64,000 nt of DNA from Candidatus Pelagibacter sp. (GCA_028222445.1 JAOISU010000001.1:1-64000); one strand, 5' to 3'; counted from the stretch's first letter, positions 15,640-24,360 are shown. A program made the numbers and translations. Notes: a model not told the origin generated them from the letters alone.

Positions 15640-18423
15640 TTACTCAGATATTAACTGAATATCGCTAAAATATATTCCATCAAAATGCTTGTTTGCAAGT
15701 TGGACTATTTCTCTTTTACTAATGCTTTTAATAATAGTCTCTATGTTCATTAGTCTTTCTAAATAAAGGTTATATTTATCTGCAGAATGAATAGCATTTA
15801 ACCAAGTCGAATTAGATTTTAAGCTAGTTTGGTAATCATTAATTAAAGTTAATTTTTTATCTTCAAATAATTTAAGATCAAAGTTACCTTTTTTAACCTC
15901 ATCTAAAATAACATTTATTTTTTTATTAATTTCTTCAATATTTTTAGGATCAGCCCCATAGCTTATATAATAACTTATAAGCTCTATTGGTTTATACACG
16001 CTGTCATAATAACTGGCTGATATTGAATAAACTAAATTATCTTTTTCTCTTATTTGATCAAAAAATATTTTGTCCACTATTGAGTGTAACAAACTAGTTT
16101 TATATTTTTCCTTAATCGTGTTGTTAAATTTCTTATGATATAATCTTGTGACATTAGCTTTTTTAGGATCCTCTTGTTCATACTTAATCTCTTCAGAGCC
16201 TAAATTAATTCTAATTCCATGATCAATATAACCATCTTTTCTATCTACCTTTGGTAGGCTACCTATATATTTTTCAATGAACCCCTCAATTTCATCAAAT
16301 TCAAAATCTCCTACTATTATAAAATTAAAATTTCCACCGTCTTTAAATCGGTCAATATAAAAATCTTGCACATCTTTAAGGTTTATTTGATTATAAAATT
16401 CTTCTGTGGGGTACTTTGTTCGAGGATGATTTTGATAAAATTTTGTTAGATATTCTAAATTAGTAGCATGAGTGGGATTTTCTTTATCGATATTATATTG
16501 GCTAATTCTTTCTTCTTTAAAGATGTCTACATGGGTTTGATTAACTCTTAAATCAGTAAAATATAAGTATAATAACTTAAACATTGTTTCTAAGTATTCA
16601 TTAGTTGAATAACCCTTAATACCCTCTTCTTGACCATTAATAAAAGTAAATACATCTACAAAATTTTTAGGATATAAATTTTGTTTCTCCGTAACCGTTA
16701 ATTCACCAATGTCTGCAATAGATAAAATACCACTGATATATTTTGCAGAGGGATAAATATCATCACTCGCTTGTGAAGAACCACCTGAACTGTAACCTCT
16801 AATTCTAATTTGGTCTTTTTTAAAATCTGTTTTCTTTAAATAAACCTCAGGACCATTGGCTAAGGTTAATTTGATAACTCCTGTTTTAGGGTACCTTGCT
16901 CTTTTAATAATCTTAGAGCCAACAAGATCTTCCTTAATTAATTCAACTTCTTTAAGTGAAAATTCGTAAGGCTCGATATCTTTATTTTCTACTTCTGCAT
17001 ATAGTTCTTTTATCTCAGCTTCATTAGGCAGGTTTTTAATATAACTTGGTGCTTTAATTTGAATAATTTGATTTTTAGCTTTTATATAATTTTTAAAATA
17101 ATCATTTAAATCCTTAACGGTAATAGAGGGCATTATTTCATTGGTAAACTTTAATTCATCTTCAGAAGAACTGATCATTTCATCGTCTAAAAAATGCCTC
17201 TCATATTCATTTGCAAAGTTTTCAGAACTACGAGTTTCTCTTTTAATTATATTTTGTTGTAAATTTCTTATGTAATTTTTTTTAGCTAAATCCAGTTCTG
17301 AATTAAGAAAACCAAACTTTTCAATTTGTTTATTAATTGTTAAAAAATCAATAATGCCTTCTTTGACACTTGCTTCATTTAATGTAGCTGAAATTATTTT
17401 ATATTCATCTAAATCTGAAATTTGATAGCTACCTAGTCCACTTTCTAAAAAGGTAATTTCATTTTTTTCTAGCAATTCTTCAATTCGTCTATTGTAAATA
17501 ACTTGAATTAAATCATAGATTTTATCATCTCGATAATTGCTAAATGTATTTAATTTTTGAAATTTTGTTTTTTCCCAAATATTAAAAGTAACACTTGTTG
17601 TTTCTTCATCTTGATATTTAAAAAATTGGTTTTCGTTAAAGTCAGGTATTTCATAATTAGGCACTTCCACTTCATTGTTTTTAAATTCAGAGAAGCTTTC
17701 TGTAATTGTGTTTTTAATTTCATTAACATCAAGGTCTCCTATAACAAACAATCCCATCAAATATGGCTGATACCATTTTTCGTAGTAACTTCTAGCATCT
17801 TCGTATTTAAAATTTCTAATAACCTCGATATCACCAATAGGTTTTCTCTCTAATAGAAGTGAGTTTTTATGAAGATATGGCAAAAATTCATCTAAATATC
17901 TTTTATTAGCCCCAAAATCAGTTCGCCACTCTTCTTCAACAATTTTCCTCTCCCTCTCAAAGGCTTCATCCTCTAAAGTTAAGTTATTTGCAATATCTGC
18001 TAAAATTTTAATGGTGGTTATAATATTTTCAGGATTATCAGTTGGGATTTCATACTCATAAATCGTCTGAAGATAACTTGTTGATGCATTATAGTGTGAG
18101 CCAATATCAAGTCCAATTGAGGACATGAACTTATCAAGTGCATCTTTTGGATAGTTCTTTGAACCATTAAAGGCCATGTGTTCTAATAAATGAGCAAGAC
18201 CTAATTGATTGTCTTCCTCCATTATGGAGCCAGCTTTAATAACTAATTTTATATAAACTTTATCTTCAGGCTTTTCATTTTCTCTAATGTAATAGGTAAA
18301 ACCATTATCAAGTTTGCCATAAGTAATTCCCTCATCCATTGGAAATTCATTTTCAGCTTTTAAAATACTGGTAAATATAAGAAGAATAATTGAAGCTAAA
18401 AGTAGCTTACTTTTTAAATACAT
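15640..18423 (-). CDS. Periplasmic M16-family zinc peptidase
   Basis: A 927 aa protein with a signal peptide. LGLAHLLEHMAFNGS near residue 80 carries the inverted zinc motif HxxEH, and REREKIVEEEW-like sequence (FERERKIVEEEWR, about residue 160) supplies the third ligand Glu. Length and the four-domain layout, with a second M16 half near residues 520-900, match PqqL-type bacterial proteases that degrade peptides in the periplasm. The second half lacks an HxxEH motif, as usual. The short gene downstream on the strand (15169) has its own leader repeat. Confidence 0.9.
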   Translation of the reverse strand: MYLKSKLLLASIILLIFTSILKAENEFPMDEGITYGKLDNGFTYYIRENEKPEDKVYIKLVIKAGSIMEEDNQLGLAHLLEHMAFNGSKNYPKDALDKFMSSIGLDIGSHYNASTSYLQTIYEYEIPTDNPENIITTIKILADIANNLTLEDEAFERERKIVEEEWRTDFGANKRYLDEFLPYLHKNSLLLERKPIGDIEVIRNFKYEDARSYYEKWYQPYLMGLFVIGDLDVNEIKNTITESFSEFKNNEVEVPNYEIPDFNENQFFKYQDEETTSVTFNIWEKTKFQKLNTFSNYRDDKIYDLIQVIYNRRIEELLEKNEITFLESGLGSYQISDLDEYKIISATLNEASVKEGIIDFLTINKQIEKFGFLNSELDLAKKNYIRNLQQNIIKRETRSSENFANEYERHFLDDEMISSSEDELKFTNEIMPSITVKDLNDYFKNYIKAKNQIIQIKAPSYIKNLPNEAEIKELYAEVENKDIEPYEFSLKEVELIKEDLVGSKIIKRARYPKTGVIKLTLANGPEVYLKKTDFKKDQIRIRGYSSGGSSQASDDIYPSAKYISGILSIADIGELTVTEKQNLYPKNFVDVFTFINGQEEGIKGYSTNEYLETMFKLLYLYFTDLRVNQTHVDIFKEERISQYNIDKENPTHATNLEYLTKFYQNHPRTKYPTEEFYNQINLKDVQDFYIDRFKDGGNFNFIIVGDFEFDEIEGFIEKYIGSLPKVDRKDGYIDHGIRINLGSEEIKYEQEDPKKANVTRLYHKKFNNTIKEKYKTSLLHSIVDKIFFDQIREKDNLVYSISASYYDSVYKPIELISYYISYGADPKNIEEINKKINVILDEVKKGNFDLKLFEDKKLTLINDYQTSLKSNSTWLNAIHSADKYNLYLERLMNIETIIKSISKREIVQLANKHFDGIYFSDIQLISE

Positions 18424-18428
18424 AATGA

Positions 18429-18884
18429 TTAATAACTATTATCACCTTCATCTTTAAAAACATCTAATATAAACTGTAAATAGTCATCTTTAACTTTGTC
18501 TATATTCTTTATATCAAAGCTTTCACCCTGAAGATAAATCTCAGAGTCCTTACCAGAAAGTATTAAATTTAAAGAGATTTTTTGATCGTTTAAATAAAAA
18601 GCAACTTCATCTTTAACTTTTTCTTTAATGTTAATATTACCTTCAAAAAACTTCCAAGAGTAACGATTGTTTTTAGGTCTTATTTTTTTAAAAGTTTTAA
18701 GAATTTTATCAAGATCTGATATGAATTGTTTGTTAGACAAAACTTCTTTTTCCCAAATGTTAATAAATTCTAAATGAATTTTAGATTGTCTTTCTTCGGC
18801 TTTCTCTCTTAAAGCTTTTTTTCTAATTTTTTCATCAATTGTCTCTTGTTCAATAATTTTAAGCTTTTTATCTAAATCTTTCAT
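18429..18884 (-). CDS. Hypothetical cytosolic protein (151 aa)
   Basis: A highly charged protein with an N-terminal predicted coiled coil (KDLDKKLKIIEQETIDEKIR onward, to about residue 40). There is no signal peptide and no known motif. Its start codon lies within the C-terminus of a truncated membrane-protein pseudogene, exactly as the gene at 20508-20753 begins within the intact membrane-protein gene. It lies six bases before the M16 gene and is likely cotranscribed with it. Confidence 0.6.
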   Translation of the reverse strand: MKDLDKKLKIIEQETIDEKIRKKALREKAEERQSKIHLEFINIWEKEVLSNKQFISDLDKILKTFKKIRPKNNRYSWKFFEGNINIKEKVKDEVAFYLNDQKISLNLILSGKDSEIYLQGESFDIKNIDKVKDDYLQFILDVFKDEGDNSY

Positions 18885-19008
18885 TATTTTGATTATAAAT
18901 CCTTTTAAATTTATTGTTTTTATTTTTTTGATTTCTCCACAGAATTAAAAAAAGAAGTATCGGTACAGGTTGTAAAATTAAAAATATAACAATGTTAATT
19001 TTAGTATA
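18868..19008 (-). pseudogene. Truncated duplicate of the 20734-20946 membrane-protein gene
   Basis: About 135 bases match the 3' part of the gene at 20734-20946 almost base for base, including the LILWRNQKNKNN stretch and the QNNERF end. There is no start codon, since the frame meets a stop upstream, and the first membrane segment is missing. This shows a local duplication of a two-gene module (membrane protein plus following gene) with decay of one copy. Confidence 0.8.
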
Positions 19009-19048
19009 ATTTCTTTATTTTGTAAGATTTTCTAACTATATAAAAAAT

Positions 19049-19180
19049 TTAATCCTTATTTTTAGAATCTTGGTTATCACTTTGCGCAAAGTAAGAAATA
19101 ATTCTAAAACCTATAATTATAACAAGTGGAACCCATAAAAAACTCCACATAGCATTTAAAGCATTGCTTAAAATTTCCAT
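19049..19180 (-). CDS. Small single-span membrane protein (43 aa)
   Basis: The 43-codon ATG frame encodes a hydrophobic helix (about residues 12-32) and a polar tail ending SDNQDSKNKD. The start follows TAGGGTTAGG, a plausible ribosome site that is part of leader repeat copy 2. Its position exactly 35 bases after the conserved TAGACA core supports a real gene. Function unknown. Confidence 0.6.
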   Translation of the reverse strand: MEILSNALNAMWSFLWVPLVIIIGFRIISYFAQSDNQDSKNKD

Positions 19181-19228
19181 AACCTAACCCTACCAAACCT
19201 CTAATCAGGTGTCTAGGTGATGGAATGA
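19181..19228 (-). repeat. Dispersed leader repeat, copy 2
   Basis: The coding strand reads TTCATTCCATCACC then TAGACACCTGATT, then TTTGGTAGGG, with the ATG of the 43 aa protein 35 bases after the TAGACA T. The stretch beyond it, 19229-19351, holds a direct duplication of TAGACAGTTTTTA but no gene I can support. Confidence 0.8.
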
Positions 19229-19351
19229 ACCTTGATTGTCTGTAATTCCCGTTGCCTGTTGCTTTGTTGGGGTAGCTTGATGAAAAAGGTTAATCAGCAC
19301 TCAAGAATGTAGACAGTTTTTAGACAGTTTTATCAGATTATCCTATAGAAA

Positions 19352-20221
19352 TTATGGATTAAAAAGTAATTTCTTTTTTTTTGTTTTTAGTTTTCCTTTT
19401 TTTGTAAATGAAAATCTTCCTTTTTGAATTGCTTTAACTCCTATATTTTTTATTTTTAGAGAATGCTCTTTGGTATAGTGAGCTCTTAACATTCTACTTT
19501 TATATTTCTCATCTAAATAAAAATCATTGTTCTCATATTCTTTTACAAGGATATCTGAAACTCCTTTTGGCCAATATTGTTTGCAGAATTTTCTATTCAA
19601 TTTAATAAATTTATTAAAATTTATAATTTTAATATCCTTTTCCATTAAATTTTCATTCCTCAAGAATTTAAAATTAATTATCTTATTTGGCACCATATCT
19701 TCCAAAGCTACAAAAAAATCTTCAATTTTATTAATAGTTTTATAATTAACTAATGTTAATTGATCATCAATTTTTAGAGAGGAGTCAGATAAAAATTCTT
19801 GTAAAGCTGAAGACATCATGTCGATACTAGATACCTTGATATTGCCTTCTTTTTTTTCAACATGAATACCAACACGTGGGTATTTTTTTTTCCAATTTTC
19901 AAAAGTTTTTATTTTTAATATTAAATCTAATATCTTTTTATTTCTCTTAATTTGAATTTTTATATTTGAATTCCATTTAAGTTTATTTTTTGCTAAGAAA
20001 AAATCATATACATTGTTAATTTTAAATTTACCTAGCTTTAAAATTAAATCCTTAATTTGTAGTACACCGTCAGATTCTAAACCCTTAATTATAGTAAATA
20101 TATAAGGTTTAATTTTTTTTAATTGTTTTTTTTTAAAATGTTTAACATTTGTTGCAGTTGTAATAACTTCATTTCGATCTTTAAAATAAATTCCAAACTT
20201 TACTGAAATTTTATTTTTCAT
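19352..20221 (-). CDS. Basic protein with two PDZ-like halves
   Basis: A 289 aa lysine-rich protein without a signal peptide. Residues about 55-105 (DLILKLGKFKINNVYDFFLA, then IKIQIKRNKKILDLILKI) and about 152-200 (DDQLTLVNYKTINKIEDFFVAL, then FKFLRNENLMEKDIKI) each show the PDZ pattern of a turn, a strand, a helix and a strand with Arg/Lys-Asn. No protease domain is attached. The C-terminus is very basic (KKGKLKTKKKK). A nucleic-acid or envelope scaffold role is possible, but the function is unknown. Confidence 0.55.
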   Translation of the reverse strand: MKNKISVKFGIYFKDRNEVITTATNVKHFKKKQLKKIKPYIFTIIKGLESDGVLQIKDLILKLGKFKINNVYDFFLAKNKLKWNSNIKIQIKRNKKILDLILKIKTFENWKKKYPRVGIHVEKKEGNIKVSSIDMMSSALQEFLSDSSLKIDDQLTLVNYKTINKIEDFFVALEDMVPNKIINFKFLRNENLMEKDIKIINFNKFIKLNRKFCKQYWPKGVSDILVKEYENNDFYLDEKYKSRMLRAHYTKEHSLKIKNIGVKAIQKGRFSFTKKGKLKTKKKKLLFNP

Positions 20222-20499
20222 TATTTTTTCTGATTGTTTTGGCTAAATTTTTTGAGCATTTCAGTTATTTGTTTTTGTGAGTCTATATCCCCTTTTTTAC
20301 ATAAATCAGATAAAAAATTGTTCTCTACTTTTTTTGATAAATTAATTTTTTCACATTTCTCCGATATACTTTCTTTATTCACTTTTTTTTCTTCTATCAA
20401 TGGTTTCACTATAAAATTTAAAATTAAGAATAAAATAGTGCCTCCTATTAATCCACTTGCTATTTTATTCATTGTGCTTTGATTTGATTTTTTTTTCAT
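20221..20499 (-). CDS. Membrane-anchored hypothetical protein (92 aa)
   Basis: One N-terminal membrane segment (about residues 12-32) is followed by a charged helix-rich tail with two cysteines (SEKCEK and SDLCKK). It shares one base with the start of the PDZ-like gene downstream, so the two are translationally coupled. No family recognised. Confidence 0.55.
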   Translation of the reverse strand: MKKKSNQSTMNKIASGLIGGTILFLILNFIVKPLIEEKKVNKESISEKCEKINLSKKVENNFLSDLCKKGDIDSQKQITEMLKKFSQNNQKK

Positions 20500-20507
20500 A
20501 TCTAGCT

Positions 20508-20753
20508 TTAGTTATTCATTGAATAGTATTTCATGAGTTTATCTTTATGATGCTTATATAGTCTTATATCTATCTGATCCCAGTAGTCCTGCGAACTAGA
20601 TGGTATATAACAATTTATTTCATTAGAGATCTTTAAAGCTTCTTCTGACAATTCTTCATCACCTGAGAACCAAATATTATTACACTGCTCCCAAAGTAAC
20701 ATTTTAGGATCGTTGAACATTTTTTCTATTTGTTTATCTGTTAAATCTTTCAT
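20508..20753 (-). CDS. Hypothetical protein (81 aa)
   Basis: A small acidic soluble protein without motif. EEALKISNEINCYIPSSSQDYWDQ is its most distinctive stretch (given in part). Its start lies inside the 3' end of the membrane-protein gene 20734-20946. Together they form a module whose first gene is also present as a decayed copy near 18.9 kb. Confidence 0.5.
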   Translation of the reverse strand: MKDLTDKQIEKMFNDPKMLLWEQCNNIWFSGDEELSEEALKISNEINCYIPSSSQDYWDQIDIRLYKHHKDKLMKYYSMNN

Positions 20754-20946
20754 TATTTTGATTATAAATCTTTTTAAATCTATTGTTTTTATTTTTTTGA
20801 TTTCTCCACAGAATAAAAAAAAGAATTATCAGTCCAGGTTGTAAAATTACAAAGATAACAATGTTAGCAAGTTCATAGCCCATACCAGTAACCTCCCCTA
20901 TAACTTCAAGGACCCATACGCACCAAAGAAAGAATTGATCAATCAT
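20734..20946 (-). CDS. Small membrane protein (70 aa)
   Basis: Two hydrophobic stretches (about residues 5-17 and 26-47), then a basic tail WRNQKNKNNRFKK. It is the parent copy of the pseudogene fragment at 18868-19008. It overlaps the next gene by 20 bases. Function unknown. Confidence 0.55.
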   Translation of the reverse strand: MIDQFFLWCVWVLEVIGEVTGMGYELANIVIFVILQPGLIILFFILWRNQKNKNNRFKKIYNQNNERFNR

Positions 20947-20952
20947 AGATTT

Positions 20953-21330
20953 TTATTCAATATTTGCAGTTTCAAAATCACATTTATAATGCTCTAAGAA
21001 CCTGTTATTTTTAAAGTCGTATTTTGACATGGTCATGCTAGGTTTTGTATCTCCATCAAATACAATCATTTGAAACCCTAATTCATAATCTGCAAATCTT
21101 GCAGTTACTTGGTTTTCACCAATATCTAATTTATTAGCTTCAATCATGATAAATTCTCCCTTTTCTTTATCAAAATATTCAAGCCCTACTGCTTGCATTG
21201 TAAATTTCAAAGGATTAACCTTTCTTCCAATGATTACATCTTTCATATTAAGACATGAGATTTTTAAACCTTGATCAGCGTAAGATTTTGTAGGCAATAA
21301 CAGTAAGATAAGTAAGATAATTCTTAACAT
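20953..21330 (-). CDS. Exported hypothetical protein (125 aa)
   Basis: A signal peptide (LRIILLILLLLPTKSYA) is cleaved before DQGLKISC. The mature part of about 107 aa has an early and a late cysteine (SCLNMKD and YKCDFE), probably disulfide-linked, and predicted beta structure. It lies three bases after the stop of the exported 187 aa protein, so it belongs to the same operon. No family recognised. Confidence 0.6.
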   Translation of the reverse strand: MLRIILLILLLLPTKSYADQGLKISCLNMKDVIIGRKVNPLKFTMQAVGLEYFDKEKGEFIMIEANKLDIGENQVTARFADYELGFQMIVFDGDTKPSMTMSKYDFKNNRFLEHYKCDFETANIE

Positions 21331-21333
21331 TAT

Positions 21334-21897
21334 CTAACTACCCACCTGATCAATAGTTTTACAAAGTTTACGAGCTTCTAATACGGAGGGTACAAGTTTA
21401 TCTAGTTTCCAATTATTATTAGGGATATCAAAGTATTTAGCTGCTTTAAAGCCAACTCCATCAATTATTTCAATTTCAAACCTTTTTTCTTCGTTATAAA
21501 AATCATTTAGTTTGTAAATGTATTTTTGAAGATCAAAAGTACCTATAGAAAACAAAACACGATAACCCATCAAAAAAGGGGTTACAGCCTCAACTTCAGC
21601 GGTTTCTTCTTGGTTATTAATTCTTATTGGGATGTGCTTTCCTATTAATTGCTTGATATCACCTGGTTTTTCATAGGTGTAAAATGTAAAATTGTTCCAC
21701 ACACGATCACAATCATTATTAACGTGTATAAAAAAGTTAAGCGAGTCTCCGTGGGTAACTTCTCCTGAAACTCTTGCATAAACTAACTTTTCATACCTAT
21801 TAATATTCCATTCTTCATCATCTGCTTGAGCTTGATAGGCAATGACTAATAGAAACAAAAACAAATGAGCTGATACAAAAATTAAGAACCGCTTCAA
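21334..21897 (-). CDS. Exported hypothetical protein (187 aa, TTG start)
   Basis: A signal peptide ending near YQAQA precedes a mature domain of about 165 aa with two cysteines (NNDCDRVW and ARKLCKT). The start is TTG, overlapping the stop of the preceding gene as TTGA, a coupling that makes the unusual codon believable. Function unknown. Confidence 0.6.
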   Translation of the reverse strand: MKRFLIFVSAHLFLFLLVIAYQAQADDEEWNINRYEKLVYARVSGEVTHGDSLNFFIHVNNDCDRVWNNFTFYTYEKPGDIKQLIGKHIPIRINNQEETAEVEAVTPFLMGYRVLFSIGTFDLQKYIYKLNDFYNEEKRFEIEIIDGVGFKAAKYFDIPNNNWKLDKLVPSVLEARKLCKTIDQVGS

Positions 21898-22079
21898 GAT
21901 TTAAGCTCCACATTTATTCCGTTTTCTTTAAATATTTTGATTATTTTCTCCCAAATGATGCTGTTATGGGTACTAGGACTGAGTTCAAACTTGAAGGTTT
22001 GTTTGTAAACTGGGCTGCAGTTATCATAAGCAATGTAAGCGCTTACATGACAGTATTTATTAATACCGTTTATTTCCAT
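21894..22079 (-). CDS. Hypothetical protein (61 aa)
   Basis: A soluble 61 aa protein with two cysteines (KYCHVSAY and YDNCSPVY). TAGGAG lies seven bases before the ATG, a good ribosome site. It overlaps the next gene by four bases. The sequence is consistent with a small exported-type fold lacking a signal; no family recognised. Confidence 0.5.
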   Translation of the reverse strand: MEINGINKYCHVSAYIAYDNCSPVYKQTFKFELSPSTHNSIIWEKIIKIFKENGINVELKS

Positions 22080-22185
22080 ATATCATAACTCCTAATGTTG
22101 GTTGTTTTTTTTAAGGTGAGTAATTTGTAGTTAGTAATGGTTTCACCCCTTCTCTTATCGAAGGGTCTACGTAAAGAGGAGAACA

Positions 22186-22233
22186 ATGAAAAGAAACGTA
22201 AACGGGCGAAAAGGAATGAAATCCAATGCATGA
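22186..22233 (+). CDS. Possible 15 aa basic leader peptide in a structured region
   Basis: The best Shine-Dalgarno of the region (AAAGAGGAG) stands four bases before an ATG that opens a 16-codon frame encoding a very basic peptide (KRNVNGRKGMKS core). A TTCTCTT upstream (22150-22156) can pair with the ribosome site. The flanking 22080-22326 on either strand contains nothing else I can support; longer frames there look like chance. Confidence 0.25.
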   Translation: MKRNVNGRKGMKSNA

Positions 22234-22326
22234 TTCTACTTAAATCATTAATCTTTGTCATCACTAAGTCTGAAATATGTTATGAAAAAGATTGTTACTA
22301 TTTCTTAAATATTTATAATTAAACTT

Positions 22327-22923
22327 TTATTTCAAAGAGGAAAAATACCATTCTCGATATTCTTTAGATCTTATTCCAACTCTTAAGTTGTTTTTTGAAT
22401 TTGAGCCAGGGAAATTTTTAGAATAATAATAGCATTGAACTGATGCATTGCCACCGTCTGTAAAAAAATAATAAACACTGTTAACGTTACTTTTGCCTGT
22501 TTTATCAGCTTTTAATTTTTGTATTTTTTCTTCTCTATCTGAAGATGGAAACACATCTAATAATTCAGTATCAATTTTTTGCATCTCTGAATAACAGTCT
22601 TCAATTTTTGTATTTTCATATTTTATAGCTCCAGCGATAATATAAATTTTATATTCTTTATCTTTTGGTTTTACAGCAATTTGAATTCCATCATATTGTT
22701 TTGCTGACTTATAATTATAAAATTCTACAATAACAAATTCATTATTTTTTTTGTCATTATTATAATGCCACTTAATATTTTTTGTTATTTCATCTTCAGT
22801 AAAATAATCTAAAGCACTATCCCCAATGCTCATCCCTTCTATCTGAAAGTCTGTAATATCATCGGCCTTAGATAATGATTGAAAACTGAACGTTAAAATA
22901 AGAATTAAAAATAACCTCTTCAT
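22327..22923 (-). CDS. Exported tandem-family protein, member 1
   Basis: First of five tandem paralogs. The signal peptide (KRLFLILILTFSFQSLSKA) is followed by the shared DFQIEGMSIGDSALDYF opening. The C-terminal half keeps two cysteines (EDCYSEM, VQCYYYS) and ends in YREWYFSS. Start ATG 22923 is chosen because the longer TTG frame begins inside the conserved leader. Unknown function; expected in the periplasm or on the surface. Confidence 0.75.
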   Translation of the reverse strand: MKRLFLILILTFSFQSLSKADDITDFQIEGMSIGDSALDYFTEDEITKNIKWHYNNDKKNNEFVIVEFYNYKSAKQYDGIQIAVKPKDKEYKIYIIAGAIKYENTKIEDCYSEMQKIDTELLDVFPSSDREEKIQKLKADKTGKSNVNSVYYFFTDGGNASVQCYYYSKNFPGSNSKNNLRVGIRSKEYREWYFSSLK

Positions 22924-23030
22924 ATTAAACACTTTCTCACTGTGTCCTATGCGTGTCAAGATTTAGTGAAAGTTGTAATTAGGTAAGCGGGAAACAGTTT
23001 TTAGAAAGAGACCGCGGGCTTATGAATCCT
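22924..23030 (-). repeat. Leader repeat of the exported family, copy 1
   Basis: On the coding strand a degenerate tRNA anticodon arm (ATTCATAAGCCCGCGGTC) is followed by TTTCCCGC, then TTGACACGCATAGGACACAG, then the ATG. Similar leaders precede members 2-4. The TTGACA with GAAAGT 17 bases later may act as promoter, which would put transcription start close to the ATG. Confidence 0.7.
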
Positions 23031-23043
23031 GAAATTAATATTA

Positions 23044-23622
23044 CTAGTAAGCTTCGTTATTTAGCCAATTACGATATATTTTTTTTTGAATTTCCAAAGA
23101 GAGATTATCTTTCCATCCGTTATCTTCTTCTGCTTTTGTAGACCAATCCATGCAAAAAATTCTTATTAAATTATTATTTTTAAACTCAAACTGAGTTGAA
23201 TATATAAATGAATTTGGATAACTATTTGAGTGTTTATATTTTGGGTAATCATTAACTTGCACAGATTTTCCAACCATTTGTTTAAATTCTCTGACTAAAG
23301 CTTTTTTTTCTATCAAGCATTTATCAATTTTATTGGGAAACATTTTTCCTGCTCTTAAACTTTGAACAATATATTTTTTATCTTTATCTTTAAGTACTAC
23401 TTGAATTTCAGAATATTGATTTGAATCATTAATAGTAAACCAAGAATAATAAAACTTTTGTGATTTTGGATAATAATTCTTATTAATTTCATTTTCTTGG
23501 TAAAAATCCAATAAACTGTCGCCAATACTAATTCCTTCTATCTGAAAGTCTGTAATATCATCAGCCTTAGATAATGATTGAAAACTGAACGTTAAAATAA
23601 GAATTAAAAATAACCTCTTCAT
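23044..23622 (-). CDS. Exported tandem-family protein, member 2
   Basis: A 192 aa paralog of its neighbours. Signal peptide and first mature residues are nearly identical at the DNA level to member 1 (ADDITDFQIEGISIGDSLLDF), then the sequence diverges. It keeps the family cysteines (DKCLIEK and IFCMDWS) and the closing pattern YRNWLNNEAY. Start ATG 23622 follows GAGAAAGTG in the leader. Confidence 0.75.
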   Translation of the reverse strand: MKRLFLILILTFSFQSLSKADDITDFQIEGISIGDSLLDFYQENEINKNYYPKSQKFYYSWFTINDSNQYSEIQVVLKDKDKKYIVQSLRAGKMFPNKIDKCLIEKKALVREFKQMVGKSVQVNDYPKYKHSNSYPNSFIYSTQFEFKNNNLIRIFCMDWSTKAEEDNGWKDNLSLEIQKKIYRNWLNNEAY

Positions 23623-23733
23623 ATTAAACACTTTCTCACTGTGTCGTATGTGTGTCAAGATTTAGTGAAAGTTGAAATAAGGATCGCGGGAAACCGTTTT
23701 TGGATACTGACCGTGGGCTTATGAGTCCTGCGG
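23623..23733 (-). repeat. Leader repeat of the exported family, copy 2
   Basis: It contains GGACTCATAAGCCCACGGTC (tRNA-like CAT anticodon arm), TTTCCCGCGATCC and TTGACACACATACGACACAG before the ATG of member 2. It is nearly identical to copy 3. Confidence 0.75.
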
Positions 23734-23736
23734 TTA

Positions 23737-24360
23737 TTATTTATAAGCTTCATTTTCCATAAAAGTCACAAACTCTTTAAGAAAAATTTCTATTTTCAAG
23801 TTATCACCCCATTGTTTTTCTTCTGTTAATTTTTGAGACCAGTTAGTTGCTACAACTCTAACTAGGTCTTCATGTGTTTTGAAATTAAAAACAGTTGCAT
23901 ATGACTTAGAGTTACCTGTTTTATCATAACCATGAGCAGCATCAAATGTGACTGGAGTGGCTTTGTTTCCAAAAAAATTACTTAATTCTAAAACTATTTC
24001 TTTTTTTTTAGATAAACAGATATTGAAATTATCTTTACAAAAAATTCTTCCACTTATTTTATAAATTTTAAAATTTTTATCGTTTGGTTTAATAACCACA
24101 CCAAGATCATAATAATTATCAAATTTCTTATTTAAAAGATAATTATCTGAATTTCCTATCGCTAAGTCAGCAAATTTATTATCTTTATATATATATGTAA
24201 AAGGACCATTCAACTCTTCAAGTATTATCTCCTTGCTAAAATGCTCTAGTAGACTATCTCCAACACTTATCCCTACAATCTCAAAGTCTTCAAGATTATC
24301 TGCTCTAGCTAAGGCTTGAAAACTTAACGTTAAGATAAAGATAAGAAATAATCTTTTCAT
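23737..24360 (-). CDS. Exported tandem-family protein, member 3
   Basis: A 207 aa paralog with a signal peptide ending in ALARA and the shared EDFEIVGISVGDSLLEHF opening. It has two cysteines close together (IFCKDNFNICLS) instead of the usual separated pair, and ends in FMENEAYK. DKTGNSKSYATVFNFK in the C-terminal half is a family hallmark (D-x-x-G-K/N-S followed by a strand). Unknown function. Confidence 0.75.
   Translation of the reverse strand: MKRLFLIFILTLSFQALARADNLEDFEIVGISVGDSLLEHFSKEIILEELNGPFTYIYKDNKFADLAIGNSDNYLLNKKFDNYYDLGVVIKPNDKNFKIYKISGRIFCKDNFNICLSKKKEIVLELSNFFGNKATPVTFDAAHGYDKTGNSKSYATVFNFKTHEDLVRVVATNWSQKLTEEKQWGDNLKIEIFLKEFVTFMENEAYK

Noticed and set aside
16000..18423. Small frames inside the M16 peptidase gene on both strands (17550-17853)
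   Set aside because: They are shadows of the well-supported peptidase frame and have no ribosome sites or domains.
22070..22264. 64 aa minus-strand frame opposite the leader region
   Set aside because: Composition is unlike neighbouring proteins, there is no ribosome site, and it is antisense to the stronger plus-strand ribosome-site signal.
22137..22322. 61 aa plus-strand frame
   Set aside because: It starts without a ribosome site and reads through the structured leader in a different frame from the well-placed ATG at 22186; it looks like chance.
23635..23733. CRISPR-like array in the leaders of the exported family
   Set aside because: The repeats are about 700 bases apart with full genes between them, not short spacers.
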